Shown in pieces: positions 36,440 to 50,757 of a stretch of 64,000 bases of DNA (positions are counted from its first letter, which is position 1; each line of letters starts with the position of its first letter). The DNA is taken from contig NW_023998414.1 of NCBI RefSeq assembly GCF_014805625.2, positions 32,948,486-33,012,485 of the forward strand, in the 5' to 3' direction. This DNA is from Glossina fuscipes (taxonomy: Eukaryota; Arthropoda; Insecta; Diptera; Glossinidae). Below the pieces are notes generated by a model, which did no database searches, was not told the DNA's origin, and saw nothing but the letters and a program-made list of their open reading frames with translations. The position numbers were made by a program, and so were the translations under genes.

Positions 36440-37080
36440 GTTCGAAACTATCCATCACCATAATCCTCTTTATAAAACGATTTGTGTTAAAAGCCTTAAA
36501 TTACGCTTCAATATCCGCAATCATGTCAACTTTTGATCAAAATATTTTCCTCCAATGGCGTCTATTTGAGATTTGCAATGTAGATAATGATCGCTGAGTG
36601 TCCGATATAGCGAACGAATGGGATGAGCGGGGGCAGTAGCAATTCGAACTTCATTTGTGAAACGGATAGTTTTTCCTTAAACAATACGTAAAACCGATAG
36701 ACGTATTGGAAACTTCTAAACATAATAATGTTGAACATGCGTTTCGTTTATTATCTTTGCGATCCCTCATCTATCCCATGCGCAAATTCACGTTTCCATT
36801 AACGAGGGAACAATTTTTTGTCGATTTTTTTTTGCATGTTCTTTCAATTTAATTAGATCATCAGAGTCGATATGAGCTCGTTTAAAATCAACAAACCATC
36901 GACAAATTGTTATTGTTTTTCGATGAAGAAGAGCAATTATTAACTAACACATGAACTATAGATTTCTCCGTTGTTATGCCACTAAATCACTAAACTCTCG
37001 TAAACAAATTATACGATATGAGGCGAAATGGCGATAAACATTATTTAATGGTTGGCACTTTTTAAAAATAATTCCGGGAC
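36440..37080 (-). pseudogene. Possible internally deleted mariner relic
   Basis: On the minus strand near 36930-36870 one frame reads TICRWFVDFKRAHIDSDD. It resembles the helix-turn-helix part of one mariner group (x-RWF-x-x-FKRG-x-x-x-x-x-DD) and is preceded by a stretch with QQRRN. Towards 36550 another frame reads QIDAIGGKYFDQ, close to the usual mariner C terminus (KCI-x-x-GGDYFE). The catalytic centre between them is not recognisable, so the element would be internally deleted and multiply frameshifted. Terminal repeats were not identified. Confidence 0.4.
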
Positions 37081-38124
37081 CCATACATTATATGTAAATA
37101 TATGTATGTAATTTGAAAATAAAAAAATAAATAAATACAACAAAACAGAGCCTACATAAAAACTAAACACAACGTGATGAAAAAAGCTACACATTAATTA
37201 GTACTAATTGAGACTAAATAATAAATAAAATTAATTAGAAATACAAAAAATTGCATCCAAAAAATAAAATTTGTTATATAACATGATATTTATCTTGAAT
37301 TGTTTGATATTGAATACAATTTAAATAAGTGAGTGCAAATTAAAACTAAACGCTTCGTCACAAATTCATCTAATAAATATGGGAAATGAAATGATACGTC
37401 CTACCTTATTTAAGATATCCTAAATGGGTCTTGCAACATGCCTGGGTCGAAATGATCGGCTCGATCACGTCAATTGGTGTGAATAAAATTGTTTAGTGAT
37501 CGTATATAGTGTCGTTTGTGATGCTCATGAAAAACATCTAATGTTCCTTTCATTTTACAAATACTCTTAACGGATCTTATTATTTATTTCGCTCTGACTA
37601 GAGCATTAATCATATTTACAAGATTCGAATTCCCTTTGCTCTTAATATATTTACAAAATTTCATAAATATTGTCGATGAGAAAGGAAGCATCTAATGATG
37701 CCATAGACGAATAAGTTGAAAGGCTTGTGACCAAAATGGCGCTGGCTTTAAAAAACAAGAAAAAAAAAAAAAAAGATGCACTTGGAACCAACTATGCCAT
37801 CAATGTTACAATTAACGATATAGATGAAGATAACTAGAAATTAGAAAATTAATATCAATTTTCACGATTATGTTTTAGAAACCAATTTATATTCCATCTA
37901 CCTGATGCAAGCGAAATGATCGCAAAACTTATACCGCATTCAAAGGATGTTCGTTTGATATTCTTTTTCGACGTTTTTTTTTACACTTCACTTACTTAAT
38001 TTCTAAATCTGATTGTTTAGTAATCTGCAAGTACGTGCTTCTCGGTAATGAGCATATAAATAATACATGATTCTCTAACATGTGTGTGTTGTATGTCTTA
38101 TGAATATGGACTGAAAAGAAATTA

Positions 38125-38160
<36 letters not shown>

Positions 38161-39589
38161 TCACTACTTTCCCAGCACATGCATCGAAATAAAAAATATA
38201 AATCTGTTCGCATTCTGCCGCTTACAGAATCAAGTCTCAGGTTTGACACGTGCTAACACTTAAAGAAATAATTCACTGATAGCTTGATTTAAAGCTTCGT
38301 AACGTTTGCTTAAAAACTTTTCAACGAACAAACAACAATTTTAATAACAATTTTTCGAAAGTTCAGAAAACTTTAAAAAAAATATCGAGAGCATGAATTA
38401 AGGTCACGCTATTAGCTTTCAAGTCGACACCTAAACCAGTTAAGTTTATTTAGCTAAGCATATTTAAAAATTGTAGATCCATTTGGAGCCTTTGATGATT
38501 GCTCAAAGAAAAGCTCGCATTAATTGATTGATTCGCCCTAGGATCGTAATTTATTAACACCAAAGAATTAATTCTTACTTACGGAAGATAAAGTACCAAG
38601 CAACTGAATTGTGGTCTGACAAGTGTACTGACAAGTGAACTGACAAGTTCAAGTGTAGTCCTCGAAAAGAAAAAATTGTAATGAAACAATGATTTTGTAC
38701 AGCAACTAGCTTAGCTGATGAATGAACGCTTATATCAAAGCAAAATTTGAGTAAAGTTGTTGTCTGATGAGCAGAAAAGAAAATGAATCAATGACACTTA
38801 ATCCATTGTGGACGAGTATGGCACTAAATGGGATATGTCATTGAGGAGACGACGTCCGATTTTTAAGGTACGCGCTTGCCGTGAGAATATTGCTCGATGA
38901 CACACGGACCGTCACTCATTGCCTCGTAAGCGAACAGCTACCGAATGCCGGATGAAGGAATATTTTATGGTCGTACTTTTTTCCTTGGTCCAGAAACACT
39001 ATCGCCATGCAACTCCACATTGAACAATGTATATCAAACACAGCCGCGACGAAACTCCCATAAAGTCATTCTAATGTATTAGATAAGCTGCTAATTGGGC
39101 CTATTGCGAGACATGAATACTTGCGGATGGCGGGATTCTTGATCAACGACTACTAGAATAAAGATAGGATCGTGTGTATTTAAACGTTAACACAGCGACA
39201 CAATTGACCAATGAATGTTATTTTAAAAAATATATTATTAATTGAATTGGATAAAACAAATTAGTTGCTTTCAAATTTCTTAATCCACTTATACAGTAGA
39301 ACTGAAAAAAAAAAAAAAATTCGTAATAATTTTTACACCAAAACTCACACAACTTTTATCTTATACTTTGAACAAAGTTTAGCCAGAGATGCGGCTGGTA
39401 AAACTGTGCCGCCACTATAGCGTTTCTGGCATTACTAAGTGAAAAGCTGAACCAAGAGATTTCAACAGGCCTGCCTTAAAGTCATCTGTCTACACTATTA
39501 AATTAGTTCTGCGAACTGATTATTGATCGGAACAAAATTTTCCCCCGCTATGTTCCCTATCTGTTTCCCATTCTTTTCCGATCATTAAT

Positions 39590-39922
39590 TTGTCGCTGTC
39601 AATTCATGCGGTATTCAAATTTGAAGAATTGTTTTTATTTTCATACCCAGTTGTATGTAAACGATTCAAAAATGTATGTTTGGTCAATATTAAGTTACGC
39701 AGAGATAGATGTTATCAGATGATATATGCTGTTCTTCCTCAAAATTTCAAAGTAGTTCCATTGACTCTATCAACCAATGATCTACAATGTTGCTATGCAA
39801 CTTTAACGTGGGAACCATTAAAGCGGAAACGAGTTAATCATATTCGTGCTATCACGCAGTCTGTGTCTTTTTATTTGCCTGTCAATCACGATCGCTTTTG
39901 TCGAAGTAACATAAAGTTGTAA
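39590..39922 (+). other. Unidentified 110-codon open frame (probably chance)
   Basis: An open frame begins at a TTG here. It has no recognisable domain, no splice context that I can support and an ordinary intron base composition. It is listed because its length is above most intronic frames and it is not built from a simple repeat. Confidence 0.1.
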
Positions 39923-41482
39923 AGCGTAGCGAACTTTTTCAAAATTTCGATTCAATTTTATTGTTATCCATGTCTAAGCCATGTGTTGAGCCAAACACAA
40001 AGTCGCCAACTTTTTACTTAACGGAAAATAAAATTTAATTAATCAAATGTTTATAGTAAATATGATGTTATGACATATAGAATAGATGTTATGCGAAATA
40101 ATTGGCTCCTATATACGAATAGAATAAAACAACAGGAATTTGTTTAAGGGGCGAACGAACGAATGAACGAACGAATTACTTTGCGATGATTAGACATGAA
40201 ATTTTGTTTTGTTGTATTCCATTTTGCTAAGATATTTCGAAAGATATTTACGATTTTGAAATGACAAACACACATGTATACATTTTTTCTTTAATTATTT
40301 ATTTAAAATATTTTTTCAATAAATTAAAAGTTAATTTGGTTTGAAATTACCGGACATACCTTGCACATATTTGTTTAGATACAACTAGTAATTTACAAGG
40401 AGGGCTGTTTACATTATGACCCATGAATTGCAGACCTTAAGTTTTATGTTAAGTTATAAAAATATGTTGCAATAATTTCATCTTATATAAGAATTTCATT
40501 TCATTTCAAAATGCTTCACATATATATATATATATATATTCTTTTAAAGCAATTGTAAACTTTACTAAATAATTACAAAATATTATGTAAAAAATGTGAA
40601 ACATTCTTTGTAATAAGAATAATAAATAGTAAATGAATGAAAATAATCAAAAAATTCTAAATAAAATACTTAAAATATTCACAATCTAAGCCCCTTACGT
40701 TCGTTATTCGTTCCTCATACAGATGCAAAAAAAAAAAAAAAATTGTATTTTCGAATGAAAGAAAAACGAAACACCGAAAATAACAGACAATAGACAAACA
40801 AATATGTCACATAAAACATTAACAATATAATATAACCGAAAAAAAAAAAACAAAAACAAAACAAAATAAAAAGTATGAAAAGTAATAAATTTCACAGTGT
40901 GTCGTAAACAAGAATGCAATAATAACGCGAACACTATCAGCGTGAAATGCATTAAACCGGAAGTCATTAAAATGCTCAATAACATCAATAACATACAATA
41001 GCAAAGGACTTACCTACGCTCAAAACAAATAACCTCATCCTTCAGCATACTGCATAAGCAATGAAAGCTTAACAAAAGCCAAACCGTATTGTTTATATGG
41101 ATATGCTGTGCACTTAAACGAAGTACTGTTAAATGAAAAAGGAAGTATGGCATACCCACTGTATGTCACATTAAATACACTTTGCGAAATTCACTTACAC
41201 TCAATAATGTTTTATCGCAATAACATATCGTCTATCAATTAAATCAATTACTTTTAGTTAGCAATATTCAGTTACCACTATTTGAAGCGATAAGATCCCA
41301 TCTACAAATTGATGATCAGTTATTCAATCAGGCATTCAATTCGCCCAGGAATTTATAGGTCGTAAATATTTATCTCGTAGAATAATTTCATATTTTCAAG
41401 TCGCTACTACTCGCTACTATCAACTATACAAATAATCTAAATCGGATCAACAGATTCGTTAATGATTAAAACAATTGTATAA

Positions 41483-41517
41483 GTTATATGTTATATGTTA
41501 TATGTTATATGTTATAT
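41483..41517. repeat. (GTTATAT)n heptamer repeat
   Basis: Five near-perfect GTTATAT units in tandem. Confidence 0.9.
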
Positions 41518-41696
41518 AATGGCCGGCATATAACTTTTCATTCTAATCAATAATTATATCTGTTAATTATCAAGTAGGAAATTTTAATTCATTAAACGAC
41601 TTTTTCGAGGCCGTAAGCGGTGGTCTTGTAGTTCATTTGGCTTTGTTTTGTTCGCTTATGGAAATGCAAAGAAATCATCAGCCGAATTCAGATTGC

Positions 41697-41727
<31 letters not shown>

Positions 41728-42324
41728 CGATCTATCAAATCGACATCTGAATACTCGAAAAGTCATCTGTTTAGCCTGATGAGAACGAGAATAATGTCGG
41801 CCTCTATGTTATTTTTGTTTTTTTCTTCTTCTATTGCAAAGACGGACACAAATCAGAGTCAATTAAGTCAAACTGTAACCAATTTTTATAAATAAGAATA
41901 ATGAATAATGATTCTTATTAGGTGTGTGTTCAGTTCGAGTAACGATTTCTAGTAACGACATTTTCTCCATTGTTATCAGTCAAGGCTACGAAACAGAATC
42001 GAACTGATCTTACTGCCTAATATCGTAAGCTTTCGGTCTATGCACAGTATTTATTAATGATTAAATATTTTGGTTTATTAAAATTTCGTTTAGATAACAA
42101 TGGCATCAATTATTGACTTTCTTGACTCTTCTTAACAACACTTTGCTGCTTTGCAAGTGCCTTTCAATTGTCTAAGTGACTGTTCAAAATTTATTTTGAA
42201 AGCTTTCTAGCTGCAACGATTGAGCGAACTAGACGATACCATCAAAGACATGGCATCATATGCTGACTTATTATTACTTCTTTGTTTCCAAGTACAAAGA
42301 CCTCGACACTTGCCTCGACTAAGC

Positions 42325-42360
<36 letters not shown>
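42325..42360. repeat. (CTA)n trinucleotide repeat
   Basis: About 12 perfect CTA units, like the tract at 30941-30976. Confidence 0.95.
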
Positions 42361-44639
42361 AATGTCTTTTTATTCTAATAGTGTGTAAAGGAATATTAAG
42401 GGTAAAGAAACTGAGTGCCACTGATAGCTTGCGGTATGTAACGAGAACTCTTCGACTTGTTTCGAATTACTTTATTCACCCTACGTTACAGTTTGACTTG
42501 CCGTTCATTAGTTGTACTTTTTTAGCGACGTGCACTAATCTCTAATGCATTCATGATGAACTAAGTTGCTCTATCACAAAGTTCTCTACCCTTGAATGCA
42601 CTTTGCACGACCAAAATGATATTGGCATGTTAAGGCAACATAGTAGCCCTAAACAACTAAATACCTTGTCATGTGATTGTTTATTGCCTTGAGTTGTAAG
42701 CAAACCTTGATAGCATCTAAGGTACCCTTTAATACAAAATATCGTTTAACGTTCCCTTGTATAGTTCGAATAAGACTTTGTGTGATATGTGATGGAAGTG
42801 ATTTGGGTTGATTTGCCACAACACTCTTATTGAAATGCTTTCGTTTGCAAAAGAAATTGATATCACAGGGCTGCGATTCTATCTGCCGGTTTCGGAAACG
42901 TCCAGCTCGAAGGCAACCAATTGACCCTAACCCCGTTCGATCCAATTGCCTATAAGTGCAAGTCGCTCTTTATTGCTTCAGTCAATTCTGCCAATCTAGG
43001 AATTTTTCACTTACTTCTCTAAATTATTGCACTAAAAATTTCCATTTGTAAGTGTAAGTTCAAATATTGTAACTAACTATACGATATTATTACAAAGCGC
43101 GATGTGTAAATATGTTTGTTACATACAAAATGTTATATTTTTTTTAGTTGCAGCGTATATTATACAGGCCACGTAACAATTGCGAAATGCGTTTAAGTAA
43201 ATTTCGCATAGTGTATGACGAGAGCGTATAGTTTGCAAATCCGTAGACACGTATGCATACATTTTTGTGTGTGATGCAAGAGGTGAAAACTATTTCAACC
43301 ATATATTGTTGGTTGTATATGTTGGGTATTATTTTACTATTTGCGAAACAATAAAATGACATACATATTTTAACAGTTGAATAAGTTACAAAAATTTGTG
43401 AACTAAATTGATAGAAACGAGAGCAATATTATATAACGAACGAAAGAGATAGAGAGAGAGAGTGAAGTTAGAAAAGAAATAGAATATCACAAGCCCTTCA
43501 ACCAGTGTTGTTTCAATAGCATACATCAAGGTAGACCGAATAGATTTAAATTGTGAAAACAAAACCAAATAAATGAAATCGTTTTACTTGCAACAGTGGC
43601 AACAAAGCTTTCTATATTCAAATCATTCGAACTGAATTATAAAATCCATTCAAAAATAATTTGGTTTATCTAATACATCAAATAAACTATTGAAAGTTAG
43701 AACTCATTACTCAATTAATTTTAACGCACTTCAACATAAAACAGATTAACTTAATAATTTACTAAGCCATTGCATTTATTCCCTTTGATATTCGCATTAT
43801 GTAAAGCGTATGCGAAGCACATTATATACATATACATACGTAAAAAAAAATAGTTGTTATTCCGTTTCGGGAAAACCCACACGCTTAGTAAGGAAAGTGA
43901 GAAATCGTGACACTCCTGGAAACATCTGCAGCAAAATCATTGATACTCGGAAGGAGCTGCACGTGAGGTCGATCTATAGTGCATCCAAATAGCTGAGGCG
44001 GTCCCACTACGATATGGCCTAGATTTTACTCAATGCACGTCAATGTACGGCTGATATTCTTGCCCTGAGCATGATTAGAAGAGATTCACTGTTCTTTTCG
44101 CAAGGTGCAGCCACAATTCGATATAAAAATATCTTGCCTGCGGTATTTTTGAAATAATATTATTGACACAATGGGAAGCACCTTTCGACATCTCTGACTT
44201 TGTGGGTAATATTACTAACTACTTATCAAGCCCACAAAAGGAAATGTGAAAATTTTTGTTTCGCTTCGATATTTGAAAATTCCGCTTCTCCTTTACGAGT
44301 TAAAGGTGAATCTTCATTGAAATTTCGTAACTGAAAACGTTTAATGACACATTTAGGCGTTCATTCTGTTTAACCTTAAGATTCTTTTAATAAATTTTTT
44401 TCGACAACGAAATCCCCATATGTTCGCATTGGACTAAGCAATAGTTTTTACAAATTTTGAAAATAACAACAAAGTTATTCCTCTATGGTAGAATACTGAA
44501 CCCCCCAAAAGCAGATTATTCAGAATATTTTTAGATATTATTTTGGAAATTTTCAAAGAGGGCAATACTCAAGTTACCCTCCTAAAGCATTTATAACGTA
44601 AAGTCCTCTTTAACAAATAGTATATGTAACGCAAATTTC

Positions 44640-45300
44640 AATCTAAACAAGCAAGAATGTTTAAGTAAGGGGTGTGTCCGTTAACCGGTTTGGCTGATTT
44701 TGAAAATTCTTCTACAATTTTATAGACGGTGTCTTCATTTTTGCGAACGAGAGAATGTTTATCGCAGATACTAAATAGTTGCGCATACGTATGTACTAAC
44801 AGAGAGACACGCTTTGTTGCATTCCGAAGATGATATTGGCCAACTGTGTGAATCTTTATGGAATTTTGCTGCAGATGAGAAAAATATTAAATTTTGATAC
44901 GGCTTAACATTGGCTAAGCCTACCATTTTTTTACATATTCGCACGTCTACTATAGCATCTACCATAGACGTCCATATACGTGCAAATTCCTACAGAGGTT
45001 ATGTGTGAGTAATGAGCAAAAAACGAATTATTTCTCCTTTGGAAAATAGGAAATAGAACAATTTACGTCGTAGTGTAGGCGGGTTCAGTACAAAGCTGCG
45101 TGCAAGAACTTTCGATGATTTCGCCAAATTTTAATACAATAGCCGCAGAACGTTTATAGAACGTTACACAGACGGACGGACCGCCAGACGGACGGACGGA
45201 CCGCCAGACGGACGGACGGACGGACGGAGATTGTTAAATCAATTCAGAGTTTGAGAATGAATTTACCGTTTCATCCTTCAGTGATGGGTATAAAAAGAAT
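44640..45300 (+). repeat. Dispersed repeat family C, long copy 4
   Basis: From about 44697 it aligns with 51.99-52.16 kb: TTTTGCGAACGAGAGAATG corresponds to TTTACGAACGAGAGAATG, then come GTTGCATTCCGAAGATG / GGTGCATTCCGAATTTG and a GGCCAACTGTG / CGATCAACTATG block. GTAATGAGCAAA follows in both (45010 and 52213). Its right end is a GGACGGAC tandem tract and then TTAAATCAATTCAGAGTTTG. Confidence 0.75.
45171..45229. repeat. (GGAC)n tandem repeat with duplicated 20-bp unit
   Basis: GACG units are interrupted twice by CCGCCA, giving a local duplication of the CCGCCA-(GACG)n segment. This is the minus orientation of the GTCC core that marks the dispersed family E modules. Confidence 0.9.
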
Positions 45301-47026
45301 TCATTCATTCGATGTAGAAAGTCGTCATATCGAACAAATATACCTTAAAAGAGTAGCTTAACTTCAATTAGTTTATAGTACAGCTGGATAGTAATTTATA
45401 GAGAGAGAGAGAGATGATGATGATGCCCTTTCTACAAGTGTATACTAATAATATTTTTTTTTTTTTTTTTTTTTTTTTGTAATTAAATTTAAATTTTTGC
45501 ATCCAATGTCCGAGAGTTAGGAGAAAGTTAGATTGGTCTCATAATTCTCTTGGTACTACTCATGTAGTATATATACAGTTCAGATTTCGGCCACTATTTC
45601 ATCCGTTTCGAAAATACTTATTGTCACTAATGCACAATCAAAAAGTAAGTATCGTTCGAATTACACATGATGCCTGCTTACGGAGCGAATGGTATCGATC
45701 AGTTTTATATTATAATTTAAAAGCAAATCTTAGCTGTTTACCAATTATGATTATTGCGTCTGTCTATCTTATCCTTTCCAGTATGTAATCTAAAAAAAAT
45801 GCCTAACTTGTAACATTCATATAGAAAATGCATTGATTTGAAAACATGCATTGTTACGAAAATCCCAAATCGAGTTCATTCCAGCTAAGTAATTTTCCAC
45901 TAATCATAAATTCAGTACAGAGGGAAAAACCAAATGCACATACGCAGGCGTGTCATTCAGCTGCCGGCCAATGAAAACGCTTAGCGGAAAAGCAGACAGG
46001 GATTGAAAATGAAGCCATGAATTTTTGTATAGTAATATGCTTGTAAAAATGTATATAAATCGAATATTTGTGAAAGGCAGAGTGAATCGAAGAAGAATAT
46101 CTGAGTTGAGCAATCGGAAGTATTGCCAAAAATAAATGATGAATAATCCTACTCTAGAGGAATATAATTGTAAATAAAAGAACTTTGAAGTGCATTTCTC
46201 TTGAAAAGAATATCCACGATCTAGTGGTACGAGAGTCCTATCTTAGAAAAACGAATTTCATAACATACTGATATTATTCTGCTATTCGAACTTAACATTT
46301 GTAAAACTATTTAAAACTTTAATACAATATATGTAATATGTGTATATGTGCATATGTCAAAATCGAGTTTTTCTTGTTCTTTGAAATTTCATATGACGAC
46401 GAAAGTATAAACGACATGCACGTGAAAACGAAATGAACCGGAAACAATGTTTAAAGTCAACCAAACAGATTAAAGTAACTTCTTTACAAAAATCCATTAC
46501 TCATACGGGATAAAGAATAATTTCAGGATAAACTACAGTTACAGTTACGTGTTCTACGATTTATGTTTTTTTTGGTTTTTTGTTTTTTTTTTTTTTAAAT
46601 CCGCAAAATCTGAAAAAAGGACACAAATTTCCAAATCGAACACAAATTCCCGCAATTGACCACACAGCGAAACCATAAATTTGTTGTACATCACATACAC
46701 AAATGTTTAACAAAAACGAACGCAGATGTATTGTCTGCATTCATACAGACAAAAAACATGCACATATAAATATGAAAGAAAACAAATCAGTGTAATGAAA
46801 AATAAATGCTACACAATACACTCAATAAAAATGATTTACTCGCAAAGTAAACTAAACCTCTCAGACGTTGTCAGACATAAAGAGAGAAAGGGTAGAAAGA
46901 CAGAGAGAGCGAGATAAAAGAATGTTAAAAAAAAAAAAATTATATTTACAATAATAATAACAGTAAAAAAGACGAACTTTTGAAATTCAATTCAAACATA
47001 TATATAAAGGCAACATTCATTGATAT

Positions 47027-47029
<3 letters not shown>

Positions 47030-47070
<41 letters not shown>
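47030..47070. repeat. (CA)n microsatellite
   Basis: About 20 CA units. Confidence 0.95.
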
Positions 47071-47074
<4 letters not shown>

Positions 47075-47487
47075 GTACATACAAGTGCATATGCAATGAA
47101 GTGACACCAAAAAGATATCTCAGACATATCATTGATCATCGGAAAATGCTATTTAATAATCTCCCGTTTCGTTTCCAACTCCGTTAATATGAGATATTTA
47201 CGTAACACAAGTCTTCGTTACGCTCGCGTTACTTACAAAATAATGAAATTAAAATACCTTCAACGGTATGTAGATCTCTTTCAAGTGTATATGTATGTTT
47301 GTATGCATATGAGTACTCCTATATTGAATGAATATTTTAACGCAAACGAAAAAAAAGCGAAGCACACCGTTTCACGGAATTCACAAGGAATCCAAGCAAA
47401 TAATGCAGTAGTCAAGTATCGAGAGTCACATACAATTTATTGTTATACGAAAATAAATTTTGCTTTTACAAGCGCATATATATCTAC

Positions 47488-47492
<5 letters not shown>

Positions 47493-47528
<36 letters not shown>

Positions 47529-47612
47529 TATTGATATATATATATAAATACGAAATATAAGTTATTCGAAATGCAAATAAGAGAATAGCTTTCATATGGA
47601 AATACGTGAATA

Positions 47613-47656
<44 letters not shown>
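47493..47656. repeat. Two (AT)n microsatellites about 70 bp apart
   Basis: AT tracts at about 47493-47523 and 47617-47656, with less regular ATATAT between. They explain the repeated IleTyr frames on both strands. Confidence 0.9.
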
Positions 47657-47659
<3 letters not shown>

Positions 47660-49329
47660 GGTATGCATGTATAGAGGCAGCAACGTTCATTCTTAGGGTC
47701 ATAGTAGTCACATACACACTTTCATATATATACATACACTTACAAATACCAACATAAGCACAAACACACGCATCCACAGATACGCTATCACAAGCATACG
47801 CCCACTTTCATACACGCAATACACAAACACGCATGGAAACAAACAATCTTTTTATGTTCGCTGATGTAATAAAATGCAATACATACGAGATTTATATATG
47901 TTGCGTTTCTGATGAGACATTTTAATGCATTGGGATCGTCAATATGGTTTCAGACCCGCACACAGGTATGCATATATGTCTCTTTTTTTTCCAGTTTTGA
48001 GAGGTTGTCATCCCGATGTATGCGTTTATGCATATATGAGTGAATGCACACCACTTCAGTTACTCAACCAAACATGAAAGATTTTATTATGTAAAATGTT
48101 TCGGAAAATTTTATATAAAGTAATTCTATTGTAGAATCGAAATGGTATCACAAGCATTGGGAAATATACATGCACATACACACACACACATATGCCAATG
48201 CCCAATAAACAAGTATGCGACATTTTCCGATAGTAGATTCTCTATAAAATCTGTGCATCAAAATTCTTTCTGTGTCTGTTGTTTTCATAATCGTCAACAA
48301 AAAATGATCGCATAGTTGATATGTTACTCAGCTTATAGATATAATCACTTCTTTAATGACCATCTGTTCGTCTGCTTGAAATCTCTCAGCTTGAAAGGGA
48401 AGAACACTCTGAAGCTTAGCACACTTAATGATCAGCGAGAAGGATTAAAAATTGTCAATTGTCAAGTCGACCATGAAATACGCTACGTCGCACTCTTGAT
48501 TGATTTACTGCATAAAACATCATAATCTATACCTTGGTATCACTTGTAAAGATTTAGTTTTGATAAAACCCCCTTCTATGGAAGGTAGCGAAAACATGAA
48601 CCGACACTGTCCAGTTTTATTAACATTAAATTTTTGCTTCAAACAACTTATTATTATTCTCCAATTATTATGATTATAAAATAAAAAAAAAAATGAAAAT
48701 TTGGTGCCATCTAAAGCACTTAATTTTCATAAGAATCAGAAGAAACTCGAAAAATAGACTTATTTGGTCCAATCTTAGTACAGTAAATTCCTATATCATA
48801 TCATCATTATTCTTAACTAAATTTCACCATAAAATGCAAAAAATTTGACCTTATATTTTAATAAGCATCATCGTAGGATAAGGGTATAATGTGTAACATG
48901 TGTGTGCAAACACAAGAATTAAGTTATCAACTTCGAGCATTGACACAAGCATTGGAAATTCTCGCACACTGGTGGGTATTTAAAATAGGCTAAAGGAGAA
49001 TGGGATACGCGTACGAGAACGTTAGCGGAGAAAGGGAATAAAATTCACCTATAATCAGCTGAGAGGAATATATACTATGAACAATACCATAGCAAAAAAA
49101 TCAGTTACGTCCACTTCATGTTATAGTATATGACAATGTAATTGTTTTGTGAAAACTTTTTCAATGTCCGGAAGCAAACGTCAAAGAATACGCCCAGACT
49201 GCAACAAAAGCTGGGAACAGTTGTATTTTTCCTGTTCTCAGCTCCTTACTCATAAACTAAAACAGATAGATATACGATATAAATTTCCGGTTTTACTCTA
49301 CAAAGATGGAAAAAATCAGCTATGTCCTG

Positions 49330-49358
49330 GGGGGCGGGGGGGGGGGCCCTCCCCCTCC
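49330..49358. other. G-run followed by C-run
   Basis: GGGGGG, C, then a long G run, then CCC-rich sequence. It is the most G-dense spot in the window and has potential to form a hairpin or G-quadruplex. An assembly or sequencing error at this homopolymer is possible. Confidence 0.75.
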
Positions 49359-50757
49359 ACTCCACAAATTTTATAGAGTATAAAAATGTAGCTTCTGCCC
49401 GCATATCATTTTCTTACTGGTTTTTTAAATAAGCGGTTATATGTCAGAGATTTCAGAAAAATGACAAATAAATTGACATAAGCGCAAAAAAAATGTTGCA
49501 ATATGTGAGCGACTGTTTCGATAAAAAAAAAAATTGAAATAGTTTTCAAACGTTGTTAAGGCATACACTCTTCGATGGCGTATTCGTAAACCCAATTGAA
49601 TATACAATTAGCAAAAATGGAGAAATTTCAACATTGAAATTATTGCCGCAATGTCAAGAATAAAATATCACATAACTTGACAAATTGACAAAACCCTGTG
49701 GTATTAAGAAAAAAATCAAATTAAACGAACGAATTGTAGTCGGCTGTAAACGAATCGTTTACATCCATCAACTTTATCTTGAGGAAGATTAAACGAAAAA
49801 AAAATGAGAAAAACCGACTAAAGAATTGGAATTCGGCTAAAAAATACAACAACATACACTTTATTGGATTTTTTAAATGTCAAACAAAATAATGAAATTA
49901 TCGAGACAGAGAGACCAGGTACTCGAAATTAATTAATTAATTTCAAAAAGAAAAAATAATGATAATATATTTAATAATTTATTAAAATTTTCAAAAAGTG
50001 CTCGTGAATTAAATATGTGAAAACATTTTCACAACCCTATCTATCATTTTTAATTTGATTGACACACATATATACACACTAATTTGTTGTCCATACCGCC
50101 TACAGTGCAGTGGTATATAGAAATTTATATAAACAAATTTTTATTTAAAATACATAAAGGTTTAAATTGTTGAAAAACGCAAAATTATGTAAGACTATTA
50201 TTTTTTTATGAAAATATGAAAAACAAAATGAAATCTGCGTGAATCCAACGTGAATTTTCACCGTATATCTTCTTATGTTTACCGTACGCAACACTTTCAG
50301 TATAAAGAATATTGAATTTATCCGTATGTGTAAATGAAACAAAACAAGTTCAAATCCTTTGAAAGGGAACTAAATCTAGCAATTGTTCCCCATTAGCATA
50401 TATACATAGAATGTATCTAGGCCAGAGTACAAATGTTAAATGGTCTCCAGTTTAATAAGAGATCAGTGAATTATCTCAAGACAAACGAACGAAGCTAGAT
50501 AGATAAATGATCATCAATGTGAATGTCAAGCTTGAATACATTTTTGGGTAATGCGAAACTGATGATGAACTGATAAGCAGTATAAAATATTTGTTATTAA
50601 CGTGTCCATCAATCGGGAATGCATTCTTAGACAGATCATATTATTATGCCATGTATTAAATCCATGTCGGGCAAACATTTGGCAAAACATCGTATCCCTG
50701 AACGAATCGAAGACATTTCATAATCAAATTATTTATCAAACGATTAATGAGCTAATA

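Noticed and set aside
47132..47777. Open frames ending in long Ile-Tyr runs
   Set aside because: They are products of (AT)n tracts; the non-repeat parts show no domain.
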